A DNA stretch of 64,000 bases from Cololabis saira (GCF_033807715.1 NC_084590.1:8508327-8572326); one strand, 5' to 3'. Positions 9,206 through 20,952 are shown, counted from the stretch's first letter. Numbers and translations: made by a program. The notes: a model not told the origin generated them from the letters alone.

Positions 9206-10907
9206 ACGTAGTCCGCCATGATGTGTAGATTCAGAAGCCAGTGATCAATACGATCATCACTGAATGATTCAACACAATCCTTTCTTTCTCAAAGAAGTCA
9301 TAGCTAAATAAACTAGCAACTAAAATATAGACCAGATTCAGTTCCAGCTGTGTCTGTGGCAGCGTGGCTGGCAGTACTACGTTTGAATGCTTTAGGGAGG
9401 AACCCAGGAACAGTTCAATGAGCAGGGAGCAGGGGGAGCCAACGCAGTGCTCACCACAGCACACAGGACATAGACCACTTCATTGGTCAGTCTGGCCTCT
9501 GCACTGAGGCCAACCCAACAGTAACAGTCTGGATCCAGACCTATACCTACCACTAAGGTCCAGCCCCGGACTTACGATCCCCCAACTGACCACTAAGGTC
9601 CGGCTCTGCCAGTCTTCTACCAACCACTACGGTCCAGATCCAGACCTTCAGGTCCTCCAACACACTGACGGTGCAATTTCAAGTCGCAAGACCTGTAAAC
9701 CAACTGGCTGTGATGGATTCCCTCCATACAAGAGCATCAGCGAGTTCTCACTTCCATTATTAACGCTGTCATTTAACTACAATTTAAGAGGCGGACCAGG
9801 CTCTCCCACCATCACAGAGCGAGGCGTTTCAGCATTTCAGTCACACCGAAAGAGGGAAAATACATGAGAACAGATCCTGAGGTTTTGTACTTTGGCGACA
9901 CTCCCTGGTGATGCAGTGAAGTCCACAATGTGAGGAAACGTGACGTCAACAAGTTCACGACCACATGAAGGACACGACAGCCCCCACATCACCAGATAAA
10001 TTACACAAGAGTGGAACTGCAACAATCTCACAATCAACCACATGAACATATAAAGGTAGGAGCTCAATGATGGAACCTGCCCATCACAATGTCAGCCTTG
10101 GCTCCGTTAGAGGAACCTGCTGATGCAGGATCAAGAGCAAGTCTTCAGAGACCACACTAATCTGCTGGTCCAGGACTAAGACTGAATCATCAGCTGGTTC
10201 AGGTACCAAGAGGATCCTTCTGGATCAACATGATGCTTTCAGCTGGAGCTGCTACAGGTCGGACATCTCTCTGTCGCCATGACGACCGTATGGGAGGACT
10301 ACTCGAGATTAAAGCCAGATCCTAAAACATCCCATAACTGTGTCTGGACAGAAAAACATTAAAATACAATTTGCAGCTTCTTTTAAAATAAAGCTAAAAT
10401 GTCACTAAAAGGTTGGTTGGTATGAACTGATGTGACTCAGCAATATATGAATAATGTTTTTATTGAATGTTAAGGCAACTTTCAGAGTCTGATATGGAGT
10501 CAGCTGCAGGTGCTGCAGGATCCAGAAAGTGTTTCTCCGGGGATGGACCGAGACCCAGACCGGTCTCTCCTCCTGCGGATGCAACACTCCGAGTTACAGC
10601 AACTTTGCTCTTTATTTCTCACGTTTGCACCTCGATAATCCCGTCGGCACAAGTTGTCTTTCTGCAGCAGAGGAATCAGATCGTGATGCTTCGTACGTTG
10701 GGCTTAATCTGTTAGTATATACTGTAATACACGTGGCAGTAAATCGGAACGAGGAGCCGTTTTTCGTCCCACCAACTTAAGTTCTGTCGGTTCTTAAATT
10801 ACAAAAAAGAAAAAAAAAAAGTGTATAATGATGCACAAACGCTAAATATTAACATTCACAAACCCTTACGAACATAATAAACCCACAATAAACACACAAC
10901 TAATTGC
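9206..10907. other. Intron 3 sequence without a recognised feature
   Basis: Short open frames occur (for example 10467-10715 + and 9231-9464 -), but none shows a known domain, splice context or repeat match I can name. The 9480-9670 stretch has several diverged copies of ACTAAGGTCCAG-like words. It is probably old decayed repeat. Confidence 0.4.
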
Positions 10908-10995
10908 CCGGGGGTCATGTTCCGGTCTCTGGAAAACACCTAGCGACAACTTCTGTTGTAATAGACGCTATATAAATAAAATTTAATTGAAGTGA
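10908..10995 (+). mobile_element. L2-type LINE 3' tail fragment
   Basis: GTCATGTTCCGGTCTCTGGA and TAGACGCTATATAAATAAAA match the terminal part of the LINE tail at 29666-29760, here in the opposite orientation. Confidence 0.7.
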
Positions 10996-11263
10996 ACAAC
11001 TCTGCACTTTTTGTTTGTTTTACTTCTTTTTCCAAGTTCCTTGTTAGGATGAGCAGTTTTTAATGGATATTTATCCTCATTATCATATTAAAATATATCT
11101 ACTTGAGGGAGGAGACAAGGCGGAGTGTTGTGCTCCTGCATGTGCGCTCAAATCCACGCTGATTGTGATGTTCAAAGAAACGTGCGTGGATTTGGGCGTA
11201 CCCACATTTTCAACATCTGAATGTATTTTTGCATACGCAAGAATTCCACGCACTGATTCACAT

Positions 11264-11440
11264 TGAAATCCAACAGAAGTTGTCTCTGGGATCTTTTCAG
11301 AGACCCAGAACATGACCCTCTATCAAGCATAAACATAACAAACACTGGCAGGTAAAACCTCCCCTAGTGGGAGAAAAACCTTAAACCAAACATCGGCAGG
11401 AAAAACTCCCCTTTAGGAGGGAAGAAATCTTGCTGGCCAC
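11264..11440 (-). mobile_element. L2-type LINE 3' tail fragment
   Basis: Contains CAACAGAAGTTGTCTCTGGG, CAGAGACCCAGAACATGACC, CTCCCCTAGTGGGAG and CTCCCCTTTAGGAGG, the same blocks as at 1314-1460 and 29700-29870. It faces the 10908-10995 fragment in inverted orientation. Confidence 0.75.
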
Positions 11441-11649
11441 ATTTATCTGCCAATAAAGTGTAGTAGTTGTGATTGGCTGCAGGCGCTGTTACACTGGCTC
11501 AGTGACTGTAAGAACTGCTCTGACATTCATTTTCCTCCGGAAAACCAAACACGAATGACTACATCTGTTTCTGGGGACAAGCTGAGGGGTGGGGCGGCCT
11601 CTCTTTAGGCCACTTACTCATCAGTCCTCTACAAACGTAGGTGTGCTTT

Positions 11650-12062
11650 TCAACAGCGCATTTAAACGTGATAAACAGATACGTTCTGCAGTTTTCCCAG
11701 GTTTTTAAGGTTTTAAATGGGCCGACACCACTGGATTTGTTCCTGCTCATGCTACTGTCAGAGCCCTGAGATCTTCCAGCCAGACGGTCCTGGATGTTCC
11801 CAGATCCAGACTTAGAAACAAGTGCTCCTGTTCTTTGGAACAGATTACCGTCATAAGGTAGACCCACCAAAAACTGTTGCTATGTTCAGATCTGTGCTCA
11901 AGACTTATTTCTACTCGTTGGCCTTTGAACCTCGACATCTTGGAAACATTTATCTCTGTTTCGTTTTTCTTTATTTGTTTTGATGTGAACTCATGACAAT
12001 GTTTTATTTTTGACTGTAAAACACAGGTCGGCATTGTCTGTTGGGATTAATGGAAACAAGTT
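11650..12062 (+). pseudogene. Non-LTR retrotransposon C-terminal fragment
   Basis: In shifting frames the plus strand encodes the region after the RT domain typical of L2/Rex-like LINEs (TVLDVPRSRLRNK, then a region matching the WNSLP motif, then CAQDLFLLVGL). Several frame breaks are present. It has no intact ends. Confidence 0.65.
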
Positions 12063-12099
12063 TGACCTTGAGCTTGAATAGAGGGTCTGCATTGACGTC

Positions 12100-12660
12100 A
12101 CTTCCCCACTGCACCACGCCCCCTTACTCGCACCGAGTGGTAAATCATCAGCAAAAACAGCTGCAACTAGTGGAGAAGACGGGATAACAGCCGATTATGG
12201 GCTTAAATTAAAGGCAGTTGGATTTGACAGTGACCCGTACAGTTACCCCAAGAACCAGTGGTCCATGGACATTAATATTTGGTACAGTTACCAAGAACCA
12301 GTGGTCCATGGACATTAATATTTGGTACAGTTACCAAGAACCAGTGGTCCATGGACATTAATATTTGGTACAGTTACCAAGAACCAGTGGTCCATGGACA
12401 TTAATATTTGGTACAGTTACCAAGAACCAGTGGTCCATGGACATTAATATTTGGTACAGTTACCAAGAACCAGTGGTCCATGGACATTAATATTTGGTAC
12501 AGTTACCAAGAACCAGTGGTCCATGGACATTAATATTTGGTACAGTTACCAAGAACCAGTGGTCCATGGACATTAATATTTGGTACAGTTACCAAGAACC
12601 AGTGGTCCATGGACATTAATATTTGGCTACGAATCGAGTTTCCTGATCATCATAAACCTT
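12100..12660 (+). pseudogene. THAP/SWIM-type transposon exon remnant with amplified core
   Basis: Before the repeat, YGLKLKAVGFDSDPYSYPKN is read around 12195-12255. After it, a frame reads RIEFPDHHKPLFEF. This is the same protein family as at 5319-7648 (conserved QWSMDINIW motif). The 43-bp minisatellite at 12237-12624 is an expansion of the DNA encoding that motif. As 43 is not a multiple of three, each unit shifts the frame, so the exon is dead. Confidence 0.6.
12237..12624 (+). repeat. 43-bp minisatellite
   Basis: Eight essentially identical 43-bp units start at 12281, 12324, 12367, 12410, 12453, 12496, 12539 and 12582 (each begins GGTACAGTTACCAAGAACCA). They are preceded by one variant unit. 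The low divergence implies a recent expansion. It lies in nf1 intron 3. Confidence 0.95.
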
Positions 12661-12959
12661 TATTTGAATTTGGAGAAATCATTGAGAGCAAGCCCTCATT
12701 TACAATGATGCCAAATGTACAACAACCATATAAAAAGAATAATACAATAAAAATTAAAAACAATTACAAACATGAGTAAAATGGTCAGCAATTAAGGATT
12801 TGAATTGACCAAGCATCACAAACGTTTCCAACTTCAATGCATGTTGCAAAATGTTCCAACTGTGAGCCGCGCAGTAGCTAAATGCAGTTTTTCCCAATTC
12901 AGTCCGTGGACATGACACTTCCAGCATAAGAAAATCAGAGGAGCGGGTTGAGTACCTAC

Positions 12960-13235
12960 CATTATGCCACCTCAGTAAGGAGCTAAGGTAATGAGGAAGC
13001 TTCCAATTAGGGCTTTACAAACAAAGAGAAACCAATGCCTATCACGTCTGACAGAAAGGGGAGTCCACCCAAGTTTTTCGTATAAAATGCAGTGATGAGT
13101 AGAATAACTGTCACCAGTGATGAATCTTAGAGCTGAGTGATAAACAGCATCAAGTGATTTTAGGGTGGAAGCAGATGCGTGTTGATAAATAACATCACCA
13201 TAATCCAGAACTGACAGGAAGACTAACCTCAATAA
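12960..13235 (-). pseudogene. Non-LTR retrotransposon RT C-terminal fragment
   Basis: The minus strand reads LDYGDVIYQHASASTLKSLD and ALRFITGDSYSTHHCILYEK, a common motif of the post-RT region of fish LINEs. Both ends are truncated. Confidence 0.75.
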
Positions 13236-13419
13236 CCCGCTTTCTGCAGGACGTAGGAAAATTATATTTATATGTACTTAATTTCTACGCCGGTGAAATA
13301 CACGAAGCAAAGCTTGAAGGCTTACAAAAGTCTTGACACTTGGTCCTACTTCAAGGCAGGATTTGTTGTAGAAATTAAAGTGATGAGGACACCGAACTTT
13401 ATGATTTGACCGTTTAACG

Positions 13420-13690
13420 TTAGCTACCCAAAAATCCAACATTACCTGATACAAAATGGGAACCACAAATCCACCTTTCGGTGTCTGGAATCCAGTTGTT
13501 TCTGTGAATTGCAGCGATCCATTTGTCTTTCTTAAGCTTATTTTTCGGCAGTCTGTAAAACGATAACTCCGATTTCTTGCTAAATCTATGCAATCTATCT
13601 AGTACAGTCGATCGCACAACCGCTCGTTCCCATTTTAGATGTTTTCCTGAGCTGCCACTCAGTCTTTCTGACACTCAGTGGGCATAGCCC
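13420..13690 (-). pseudogene. THAP-domain exon of a transposon-borne gene
   Basis: The minus strand encodes a C2CH THAP zinc finger: CAIDCTR in one frame, then FYRLPKNKLKKDKWIAAIHR and WICGSHFVSG in another. A frame break lies between the first cysteine pair and the rest. The exon appears to end at a GTAATG donor near 13444. It is probably the first exon of the same kind of element as at 5319 and 12100. The stretch 13236-13419 shows nothing further. Confidence 0.65.
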
Positions 13691-13889
13691 GCTGTGAAGT
13701 CGCATCTGTGACGTCATGCGCATTCCCTCTATTGACAACTCTGCAGATGAATGTAGGTGGCATGGAAGGAACTTGGAATGCTGCTGCTGACCTAAACCAC
13801 ATTGAAGTTTAAAGCATCCTGGTACCATCAGTGACTTTGAAGCACCCTTCACGTAGGAGCAGTGTCCATACTATCAGATGAAGACTCAC

Positions 13890-13973
13890 CCCTGCCAAGC
13901 ACTTCTTCAGGGTGTCCAGGATGATGAGCTGGGACAGGTACAGGTTCTTCTCAGAAGTTTCTCCAAAGATCCT
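13890..13973 (-). CDS. nf1: nf1 coding exon 3
   Basis: An 84-bp exon encoding RIFGETSEKNLYLSQLIILD then TLKKCLAG, highly conserved in neurofibromin. The acceptor is CCACAG| and the donor CAGGG|GTGAGT. It starts and ends in phase 0. The intron 3 that follows (9.2 kb) is the largest of the introns present. Confidence 0.97.
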
Positions 13974-14410
13974 CTGTGGACAGAGACAAAGCATTACACC
14001 CGTTACCATGGATCTGATCAGACAACCCAACTCTGAGGTTCCTCCTCAGCTGTAGAGTAGAGTCACATCATCCCCAGCCCCCACACCCACCTCCCGCTAC
14101 ACTTTTAGTGTGACTACTACAATCCTACTGACCATCTTATTTTTGGTTAAACATCTTCTGATTCTACAGAGCTTCTGTCTGCAGCAGAGGCGGAATGAAC
14201 GTTGGCAAAAGTAAAGTTCATGAAGAAAAGATTTCATGAAGTAAAAGGGGAAGATGGAAAACCACTAAAGTTACTGTCCTGCAGGACCAGCCCCCATCAG
14301 TGAATAAAAAGGCCAGAATCTCCTGCCTAAGTGAGCACTGAGTGTCTATTCAGCTGTCTGCAGGAGACATCTCTGAAACTGCTCTCCACAAACTGTACAA
14401 GATTGTCACT
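13974..14410. other. nf1 intron 2, no recognised feature
   Basis: Apart from the acceptor of exon 3, I see no gene or repeat that I can name in this stretch. Confidence 0.4.
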
Positions 14411-14412
14411 TA

Positions 14413-14598
14413 CAGTGGGGCAAAAAAGTATTTGGTCGGCCACCAACTGTGCAAGTTCTTCCACTTAAAAAGATGAGAGAGGCCTGTAATTTTCATCATA
14501 GTTCACTTCAACTATGAGAGACAGAATGGGGGAAAGAATCCAGGAAATCACATTGTGTTGATTTTTACTGAATTAATTGGTAAATTCTTCGGTAAAAT
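14413..14598. mobile_element. Tc1/mariner terminal fragment
   Basis: After TA, CAGTGGGGCAAAAAAGTATT and the GATGAGAGAGGCCTGTAATT block are the characteristic end of a fish Tc1-like element. The other end and the transposase are absent. Confidence 0.75.
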
Positions 14599-14602
14599 AA
14601 GT

Positions 14603-14965
14603 ACCGTAAATTCCGGCATATAAGCCGCTTCTTTTCTTCACACGCTTTGAGACTGCGGCTTTTACAACGATACGGCTAATTTATGGATTTTCATAGGCTA
14701 ACACGCTTCCCGCCGGCAACACATTTACCGGTAATCTTGTCATATCAGACCAATGAAATAACCCAACAGGTCACAGTGGACCAATGAAACTGTTTCGGCA
14801 AACTACGGTAACTCGTGCTTCTTCAGATCACCGGCGCTTCTTCAGATCACCCGCGCTGGACTGCTGCGTGACGAGGAGGCCAGCACAAGCTCACCGGCGG
14901 ATTTGCCTTTGGTGGACGGTGACACTGAGGCCGCGGAGGAAAGACAAACAGAGTGCAACAAAGCC
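14603..14965. mobile_element. Dispersed DNA repeat, partial
   Basis: The ACCGTAAATTCCGGCATATA / AGCCGC motif is one I know as the start of a widespread fish DNA repeat. It contains a GC-rich section but no credible protein. The boundaries are uncertain. Confidence 0.45.
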
Positions 14966-14984
14966 ATTCTGAGAGTCTTTAATT

Positions 14985-15180
14985 TGAGGTTCTAGTAGGT
15001 TTAGGTTCTACTAAGATTACGTTAAAGTATGCTTAGCTTCTAGTAGGATTAGGTTGTGATGGGTCTAGGTTAAAGTATGTATAGTATGTTTAGGCTCTAC
15101 TATGTTAGGGCTCTACTACCTTTAGGCTCTAGGACCTTTTTGCTCTACTACGTTCGGGCTCTAGTACGTTTAGGTTCTGG
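14985..15180. repeat. Degenerate tandem repeat
   Basis: Many diverged copies of GGTTCTAGTAGGTTTA-like words (TTTAGGTTCTACTA, TTTAGGCTCTACTA, and so on). Confidence 0.7.
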
Positions 15181-15207
15181 TAGCAGGAAATAACCATCAA
15201 TATATAT

Positions 15208-16476
15208 TAGAGATGCACCACTCAGGATTTTGAGAGCCGATCGATCACCTATCACCAAAAGCAGTATCTGCCGATCCCGATAATGCAGATCACTGCATGA
15301 AATCCATAAATTCTTCAATATTATTGTCTCATGTACAACACCCACATTGTATTATTAGGTATCAAAATTAGGAGATGAGAAAGTATCATGAATTGTCTGT
15401 TTTATTGCATGCTGAGGCAATGTGCAATATTTCACCCTCTAGAGAATCTTAGAGACGACTATAACTCGTGTAGCTTACTAGCTTAAGCTTTCCTGTGGCA
15501 ATAAATGTGTACAACACAACGTGCACACAAAACAGTAGACGTGTCAATCTCTTAGAGTTGATACAAGTTGTAAACTTTAAACCTTAGTTTTCCTGTGGAA
15601 AAAGAAATTTAAATTTTAAAATAAAAAATGAATTATGAATTATTAAGCTTTGTGAAAGCCTTAGCGATAGCATCCGTCTCGTGTGAGGAAACCCTTGTGA
15701 GTGAAACTCTTCACACTTGAACTCCAAATGACTCGTGAAGCGACTGACACGACTGTAGTCCTACATAAGGGTTAGTGAGGGTGAGGGTTGGATGTGACTG
15801 TATATAGTTTGGTAAAACTCCGGTGGACATTCATCAGTGAAATATTTACGACGCAGCAGCTCGTACCGCAGATCCAAGCTGCTGACGACTCGTTTAAACC
15901 CGATGTCTTCTACAACAGAAAGCAGCTGATGATCAAGGCCTATGAATCTATTACCTTATGATGTAGTTCTTTATTTTTCTTGCTGTTGTTGCTGTTGTTT
16001 TTTAGTCTCTGTTACAGCTGAGTTAGCGACGTTGCTCCTTTTCTTTCTCTGCCTTAGCAGTAGCCAACTTTGTAAACTCAATACCCTCCTTCGTGTGAGA
16101 AGAATTTCAAATTTCCTATCAGCTTTGTTGTGCTGAAATGTTTTGTAACATTACTCCTCACGGTATCTCCTTTGGACCTTGCAAACTGCAAATTTGTTGT
16201 CCTTTTCGGACATTGTAAAACTCCCACACCGGCGATGCCGTTTTCAGTGTTGTTGCTCTGTAGAGACGGACACGCCCCCTTCTAGAGACGGACACGCCCA
16301 CTTAGGGACATCTACTGTATGTCTGAGATGTGGGAACGCAGCGCGGGCGGTGTTTGTTGTTGTAAACGTCATCAGATCAGCTGCTTTGAACTATTATTTT
16401 GAGAACGCCGATCAAAACCGATAGTGCCATTATCGGCCGATCCCCGACCGGTTGCCGATCGATCGGTGCATCTCTA
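15208..16476. mobile_element. hAT-type non-autonomous element
   Basis: The ends TAGAGATGCACC and GGTGCATCTCTA are perfect inverted repeats. They are flanked by ATATATAT (15200-15207) and ATGTATAT (16477-16484), an 8-bp duplication with one change. The subterminal regions are rich in CCGATC words. No transposase domain can be read. It lies in nf1 intron 2. Confidence 0.8.
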
Positions 16477-16718
16477 ATGTATATTTAGTTTTCCTCTGTG
16501 TTGTTAGACATTTTCATACATGAGAAAGACTTGCAGGATAATGTTACTTTTATTCGTTTATGACTTTAATAGAAACTTAATAATTTTACCCTGGAAGAAT
16601 AAAACTACTGAACATGTTGACTTTCTTAAAGAATGACTAAATGTTGGTGTGTTTTGTTTGGGCTGAAGCAGACAGGACAGAAAGACGTGAGACACAAGAA
16701 TACTCTTTTACAAACTGA

Positions 16719-16747
16719 CAACACACACACACACATATATATATATG
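16719..16747. repeat. (CA)n/(TA)n microsatellite
   Basis: About seven CA units followed by about six TA units. Confidence 0.9.
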
Positions 16748-17417
16748 GGTTGTCCCGGTCAGGATTTTTTTGCTCCCGATCTGATCCCGATCACTTGAGT
16801 TTGAGTATCTGCCGATCCCGATTTTTCCCGATCCGATCACTATTTTTGGCTCCCGATATTTTTCCGATACTTTTTCCCAATCAAATACATTTTGGCAATG
16901 AATTTAAAAAAAAAGGACTGAAAATAAATTATCCCAAGTTTATTTTATTGTCCATTGGAGAACAACATGGCCATATATCTCAAAAATGCTTATCAGCACT
17001 GGTGCCAAAAAATGTAAAAACATGAAATTGTAAACTAAAACAAAAAGTGCAGAATAGTGCAATAACACAAATAAATAAATTTAACTTAAAAAGAGGTAGT
17101 TGAATGACATCCAGTCAAACTCACAAACACAACAAAATTAAAATACTTTTTGGCTTAACCTTAGTGCAACATTCTGAATGGCAGGAAATGAATAGCAGCA
17201 GCTTAATGCAACATGAACAGATATGACATTTCACAATTCAAACATGTAAACCATGTTAGTTTCGCTTGTGACGTCGGCCGCCGGCCGGAAGTGACGTTAA
17301 ATGCAACGATATATAAAACGATTTAATATATATTAAAAACATTAATAACTAGGTATGTCCCGATACGTTTTTGGCCGATACCGATGTTTTGAAAATGCCG
17401 TGATCGGGACAACACTA
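16748..17417. mobile_element. hAT-like element (GTTGTCCCGATC ends)
   Basis: The left end GGGTTGTCCCGGTCAGGA and the inverted right end GTGTTGTCCCGATCACGG, with CCGATC-rich subterminal DNA, mark a hAT-type element. It lies between two microsatellites, so its target duplication is unreadable. No coding capacity is seen. Confidence 0.6.
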
Positions 17418-17420
<3 letters not shown>

Positions 17421-17487
<67 letters not shown>

Positions 17488-17516
17488 ATATACACACATA
17501 CACACACATACATATA
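17421..17516. repeat. (TA)n / (CA)n compound microsatellite
   Basis: A long TA run followed by mixed CACACATACA units. Confidence 0.95.
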
Positions 17517-17610
17517 AACTATTTTTTCCTAGGCAGCAGGAAGAGGGGGAAGAGGGGGAAGGACAGGAGCAGGCTGCGCTGCTTCCAGGATGAGGACCAG
17601 CACAACTCAC

Positions 17611-17754
17611 CATGTTGTTGACATTTTTGAGGATGGTGGTGAGGCCGCTGATGACCAGGGAGAACTTGTACTTGGAGATGTTGATCAGGCATTCTTTGTT
17701 GTGCTCTGTGCTGACCTTAGTGTGGGTGTTCTGGTGTCCAACTTTAATCGGAAG
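17611..17754 (-). CDS. nf1: nf1 coding exon 2
   Basis: A 144-bp exon encoding LPIKVGHQNTHTKVSTEHNK then ECLINISKYKFSLVISGLTT and ILKNVNNM, nearly identical to other vertebrate neurofibromins. The acceptor is CTTCCAG| and the donor AACATG|GTGAGT. It starts and ends in phase 0. Confidence 0.98.
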
Positions 17755-17870
17755 CTGGAAGAGAAGATAAAAACGGGATGACGGCACTGCTGATGTATCA
17801 ATCAGTCTATTAGAAACACTTTTCTGCCTTTGGCCCTTTATGTTTACTAGCAACCTATAACTTCAACAAA

Positions 17871-18485
17871 TGGCGCTTTTACACTGTTTCTTTTCAATAC
17901 CCGGATCAGAAGTAGGCGGGTTGGAGCAAAACTGCTGTGACGCATTTGATTGTGCGACACAAACGAAGAAGACCCACTCCAGCTATTGTGGTCCTTCACT
18001 GCGCGATAATCACTTTTTTAACTTTTTCAGTTTGTCTCGGCACCACTGAAAAGTCAGTTTGTAGCCTTGAGCAGACATGGACTGAGAAAGCTCCTGGTAT
18101 ATTTTTTCATTCCTTGTTGCCCCATCAAGCTCTCTCTGGATATTTTCCTCAGCCACCAGGTTTAAGAGGGTCTCCACCTCAGAATTTGACCACGGAACAG
18201 ATTTCTGCGCTACCATTGTTCTTCGAAAAAAATGAACAAGAAGCCGCGAGTCGCTCTTGAAATTATGTCACATCCTGACTCAGACATCTGATTGGCCAAC
18301 CCCCCGACCAATCGGTGGCCTGTAGTGTGATGAAGTCAGATACAGCCCGACTCAGCCGCTTAGAACCTCGGTAGTAGTTAAGTAGAAAAGTATCTACTCG
18401 GCACGTTAGACCCCTAGTGGAAAAGAACCGAACCGAGGTGAGGCGAGTCAATTCGGGCTGAGTAGGTACTAGTGGAAAAGCGCCA
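17871..18485. mobile_element. Harbinger-type element with GGCGCTTTTCCACT ends
   Basis: The left end TGGCGCTTTTACACTG and the inverted right end TGGCGCTTTTCCACTAGTAC are terminal inverted repeats. A Myb/SANT-like coding fragment lies inside (18010-18216). No transposase is left. It lies in nf1 intron 1. Confidence 0.7.
18010..18216 (-). CDS. Myb/SANT-like DNA-binding fragment (transposon-borne)
   Basis: A 68-residue frame reads VPWSNSEVETLLNLVAEENI and YQELSQSMSAQGYKLTFQWC, the tryptophan-containing helices of the Myb/SANT-like domain that accompanies PIF/Harbinger transposases. It ends in the basic KLKKLKK stretch where the intact protein would continue. It is inside the 17871-18485 element, so it is probably a captured or remnant transposon gene rather than a host gene. 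Confidence 0.55.
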   Translation of the reverse strand: MVAQKSVPWSNSEVETLLNLVAEENIQRELDGATRNEKIYQELSQSMSAQGYKLTFQWCRDKLKKLKK

Positions 18486-19900
18486 AAAGTCTTTCAATAG
18501 TTCACACTGACAGGTTCATTTTTACTACAAGCAGACTTGAACAAACACAGGTGAGCTTGACCAGCTGAATATTCTTAGGTGTGGATGCAATTACGCAATC
18601 AATAATCCGGCAAGTTCATCACCCAGTCTACCTCCACCTATGAGCTCTTATTACTGATGTGTATCCAGCCAGCCAAACACATGGTTGAGAACCGTTCAAT
18701 CCTTTTGATCAGAATCACTGCCGACTTTTGTGCTTCTGGTGGGATGAAGGTTTTAGCTGGGATTAGGCAAACAATAACCAAGCCGCGGATAAAACACCTC
18801 AATCCACTTTGCTGGTGTGGTGATCCCAGCTGAGCCGCTCAGGCCCTAATCTGCCAACGCCTCACTACAACACTTCTAACAACTTAGCAGAATTACCACC
18901 ACACGTCCACTCCACACACAACGGAGATGACATTTATTCTAAAAGGTCGGTGTCCCGACCGGTCTGCTTCTCCAACCTGAAGTGAGGGTATTTCAGTGGG
19001 GGGGGGGGGGTGAAGACCTCTGAGCAGCAGCAGAGGAAGCGGGTTCTGCAGAGGCTGCCTGGTAACCAGGAACACACTGATCCAAAGTTAATGTCAGGTC
19101 CGATGAGAGCTGGATCAGGTACTGGATAATGGACCGAATCCATGAGACACATGTACTGTTCAGTCAGGACGCAACAGAAAGCATGAGAAACCTTAGAGTT
19201 AACTTGTTTATGCTTTCATTTACCATCAAATCTGAGCTACTTACAAGTCACAAGAACAGACTAAATGTTCTTCCAAGTCCCATATTCTGCTTTTCCTGAC
19301 TTTCAAAAGGTCCATAACTATATAACGTCGTCATACATCCAGTTTTCTGGATGTCTAGATTCACAATTCATTGATAAGTAAATTAAAGTTTTGTTGCAGA
19401 AAATGACTTTCTCCTTCCACAAACATGAACTCCATCTGCGGATTGGTCCTCCAACCATCGATCAGTTTTTCACAGATGCATCAGTCTCCATGTGGGGTCA
19501 GCCTGCCCCCTGCCCCCTTAGAGCAGGTCCGCCTCGAACAGAAACATCCTCCGATTCTCTCTGTCACCATGGCAACGTTAATGGCAGTCACATGTCTCAG
19601 TTCAGAGTGAGTGGGGAGCAGTGACGACTAACAAGAAGGCTCACTTCAGGTGTAACGATCCATCAATATACATCAATTTAATGATGATCTTTGACAATAA
19701 AAACCCCAATCATCTTTTCTTCACGAGGAGATATCGGGTCACACAGCTCTCCTACATGGTTCCTCAACGCTCCTCAATCGTCCCTCTACGTTCAAGAGAA
19801 GAATATAACCCCCTGTGCCACCAACTGTCCCCCTAACCTTTAACCCACACCCGCGTGCTCTGAACTCCGTCATGGACCGTCCTCAGCTGGGGCTTGACTG
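18486..19900. other. nf1 intron 1, no recognised gene
   Basis: It contains a poly-G run near 18998-19010 and short open frames without domains. Nothing else is recognised. Confidence 0.4.
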
Positions 19901-19950
19901 CTCTCCGTAGTTCTTTGTCACTTTGGATAAAAGCGTTTGCACGCTGTCTC
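19901..19950. mobile_element. LINE/SINE tail fragment
   Basis: TTGTCACTTTGGATAAAAGC is the conserved tail motif shared by several fish SINEs and L2-type LINEs. Only this short end is seen. Confidence 0.5.
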
Positions 19951-20952
19951 GTCATGTCTTAGTTAGATATGCGACTCCAACAGTTCCAAACTCCAGACTA
20001 CTATCAGCCAGTCAGAGGTGAGGCCTCTGGATTGAAGCAGGAACGTCTTCAAGAACCAAGAAGGGGAAGTTCTGCTGTCTGGATTCAAGACTCTGAGGGG
20101 CCACCATGAATGACCTGGAGGACTGAGATTCTACATCACCGCTTCACGTAACTATTTCTAACGGAAGCTTTCTACACTACAACAGCAGCCATGTCCCTTC
20201 TCCTCAACATGACCACACCCCCTGATGGTGAAACCAAATTATGGAACACCAAGTGATATCATGAGATATCAAGTAATAAAAGATTGTTTGACCTTTGTTT
20301 ACTTTTCCATGGAAAGGACAGTAAAAGGAGAGATTTGTGACGCCAGACAATCCACAGGAAGGCTGAAAATGGGAAACGGCCACCGCGTCGCCTGGCAAAC
20401 CGGGGTCCGGGGTCCGGGGTTCCGTTTCACAAAGTGGGTTCTGTACAAACTTTGACTATCTGAAACCTGAACTCAGGGAAACACAAAGCGAGGTTACTTA
20501 ACTCCCGATCCAGAGGGTTCAGCCGCTTTCTGAAACCGAAGCAACTTATACTGGGATTCTGTTACCATGGTAACTGACTCTGCTCTTGACAAGTTAACCT
20601 GGTCAAGAGCAGGCCCTGGGCCACTTCCTGTTGCCGCCCCATCATGAAGCTGATACTGGTTCAAGTTGATCATAAGTGTTTTAGAGACGTTGGAACGATG
20701 ATTTACGTCAGGAAACTTGGGCGTTGGGTCGCAAAAGATGACATCATTGATTGTTAGAATCATAAGTATCTTGCCCACACTTGTGAAATGCACTGATATT
20801 CATTAAATGACTGCACCAACAAGTTCCTGGGCCAAGTATCCTTTATATACGAACCGATACTGGTTCTGTTTACACCTGGTCCTGGTTCTGTTTACATACG
20901 CACATACCCTGGGCGCCACATACTCTGATACCAGTCTGATGGTGTGGACGAC
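19951..20952. other. nf1 intron 1, decayed repeat
   Basis: Around 20405-20530, GGTTCCGTTTCACAAAGTGG and the TGAAACCTGAACTCAGGG words resemble a common fish MITE, but the boundaries cannot be set. The words GGTCCGGGGTCC are tandem at 20400-20420. Nothing coding is seen. Confidence 0.35.

Noticed and set aside
10467..10780. Overlapping short plus-strand frames in nf1 intron 3
   Set aside because: No domain, no splice sites of quality, and no repeat of the frame elsewhere; left as unassigned.
12281..12624. Regular repeat array resembling a CRISPR
   Set aside because: The units are head-to-tail without spacers, in a vertebrate intron; it is a minisatellite derived from a transposon exon.
17323..17853. 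176-codon minus frame including YIYIYI
   Set aside because: Only the segment 17611-17754 is real (nf1 exon 2). The rest is intron and microsatellite read through.
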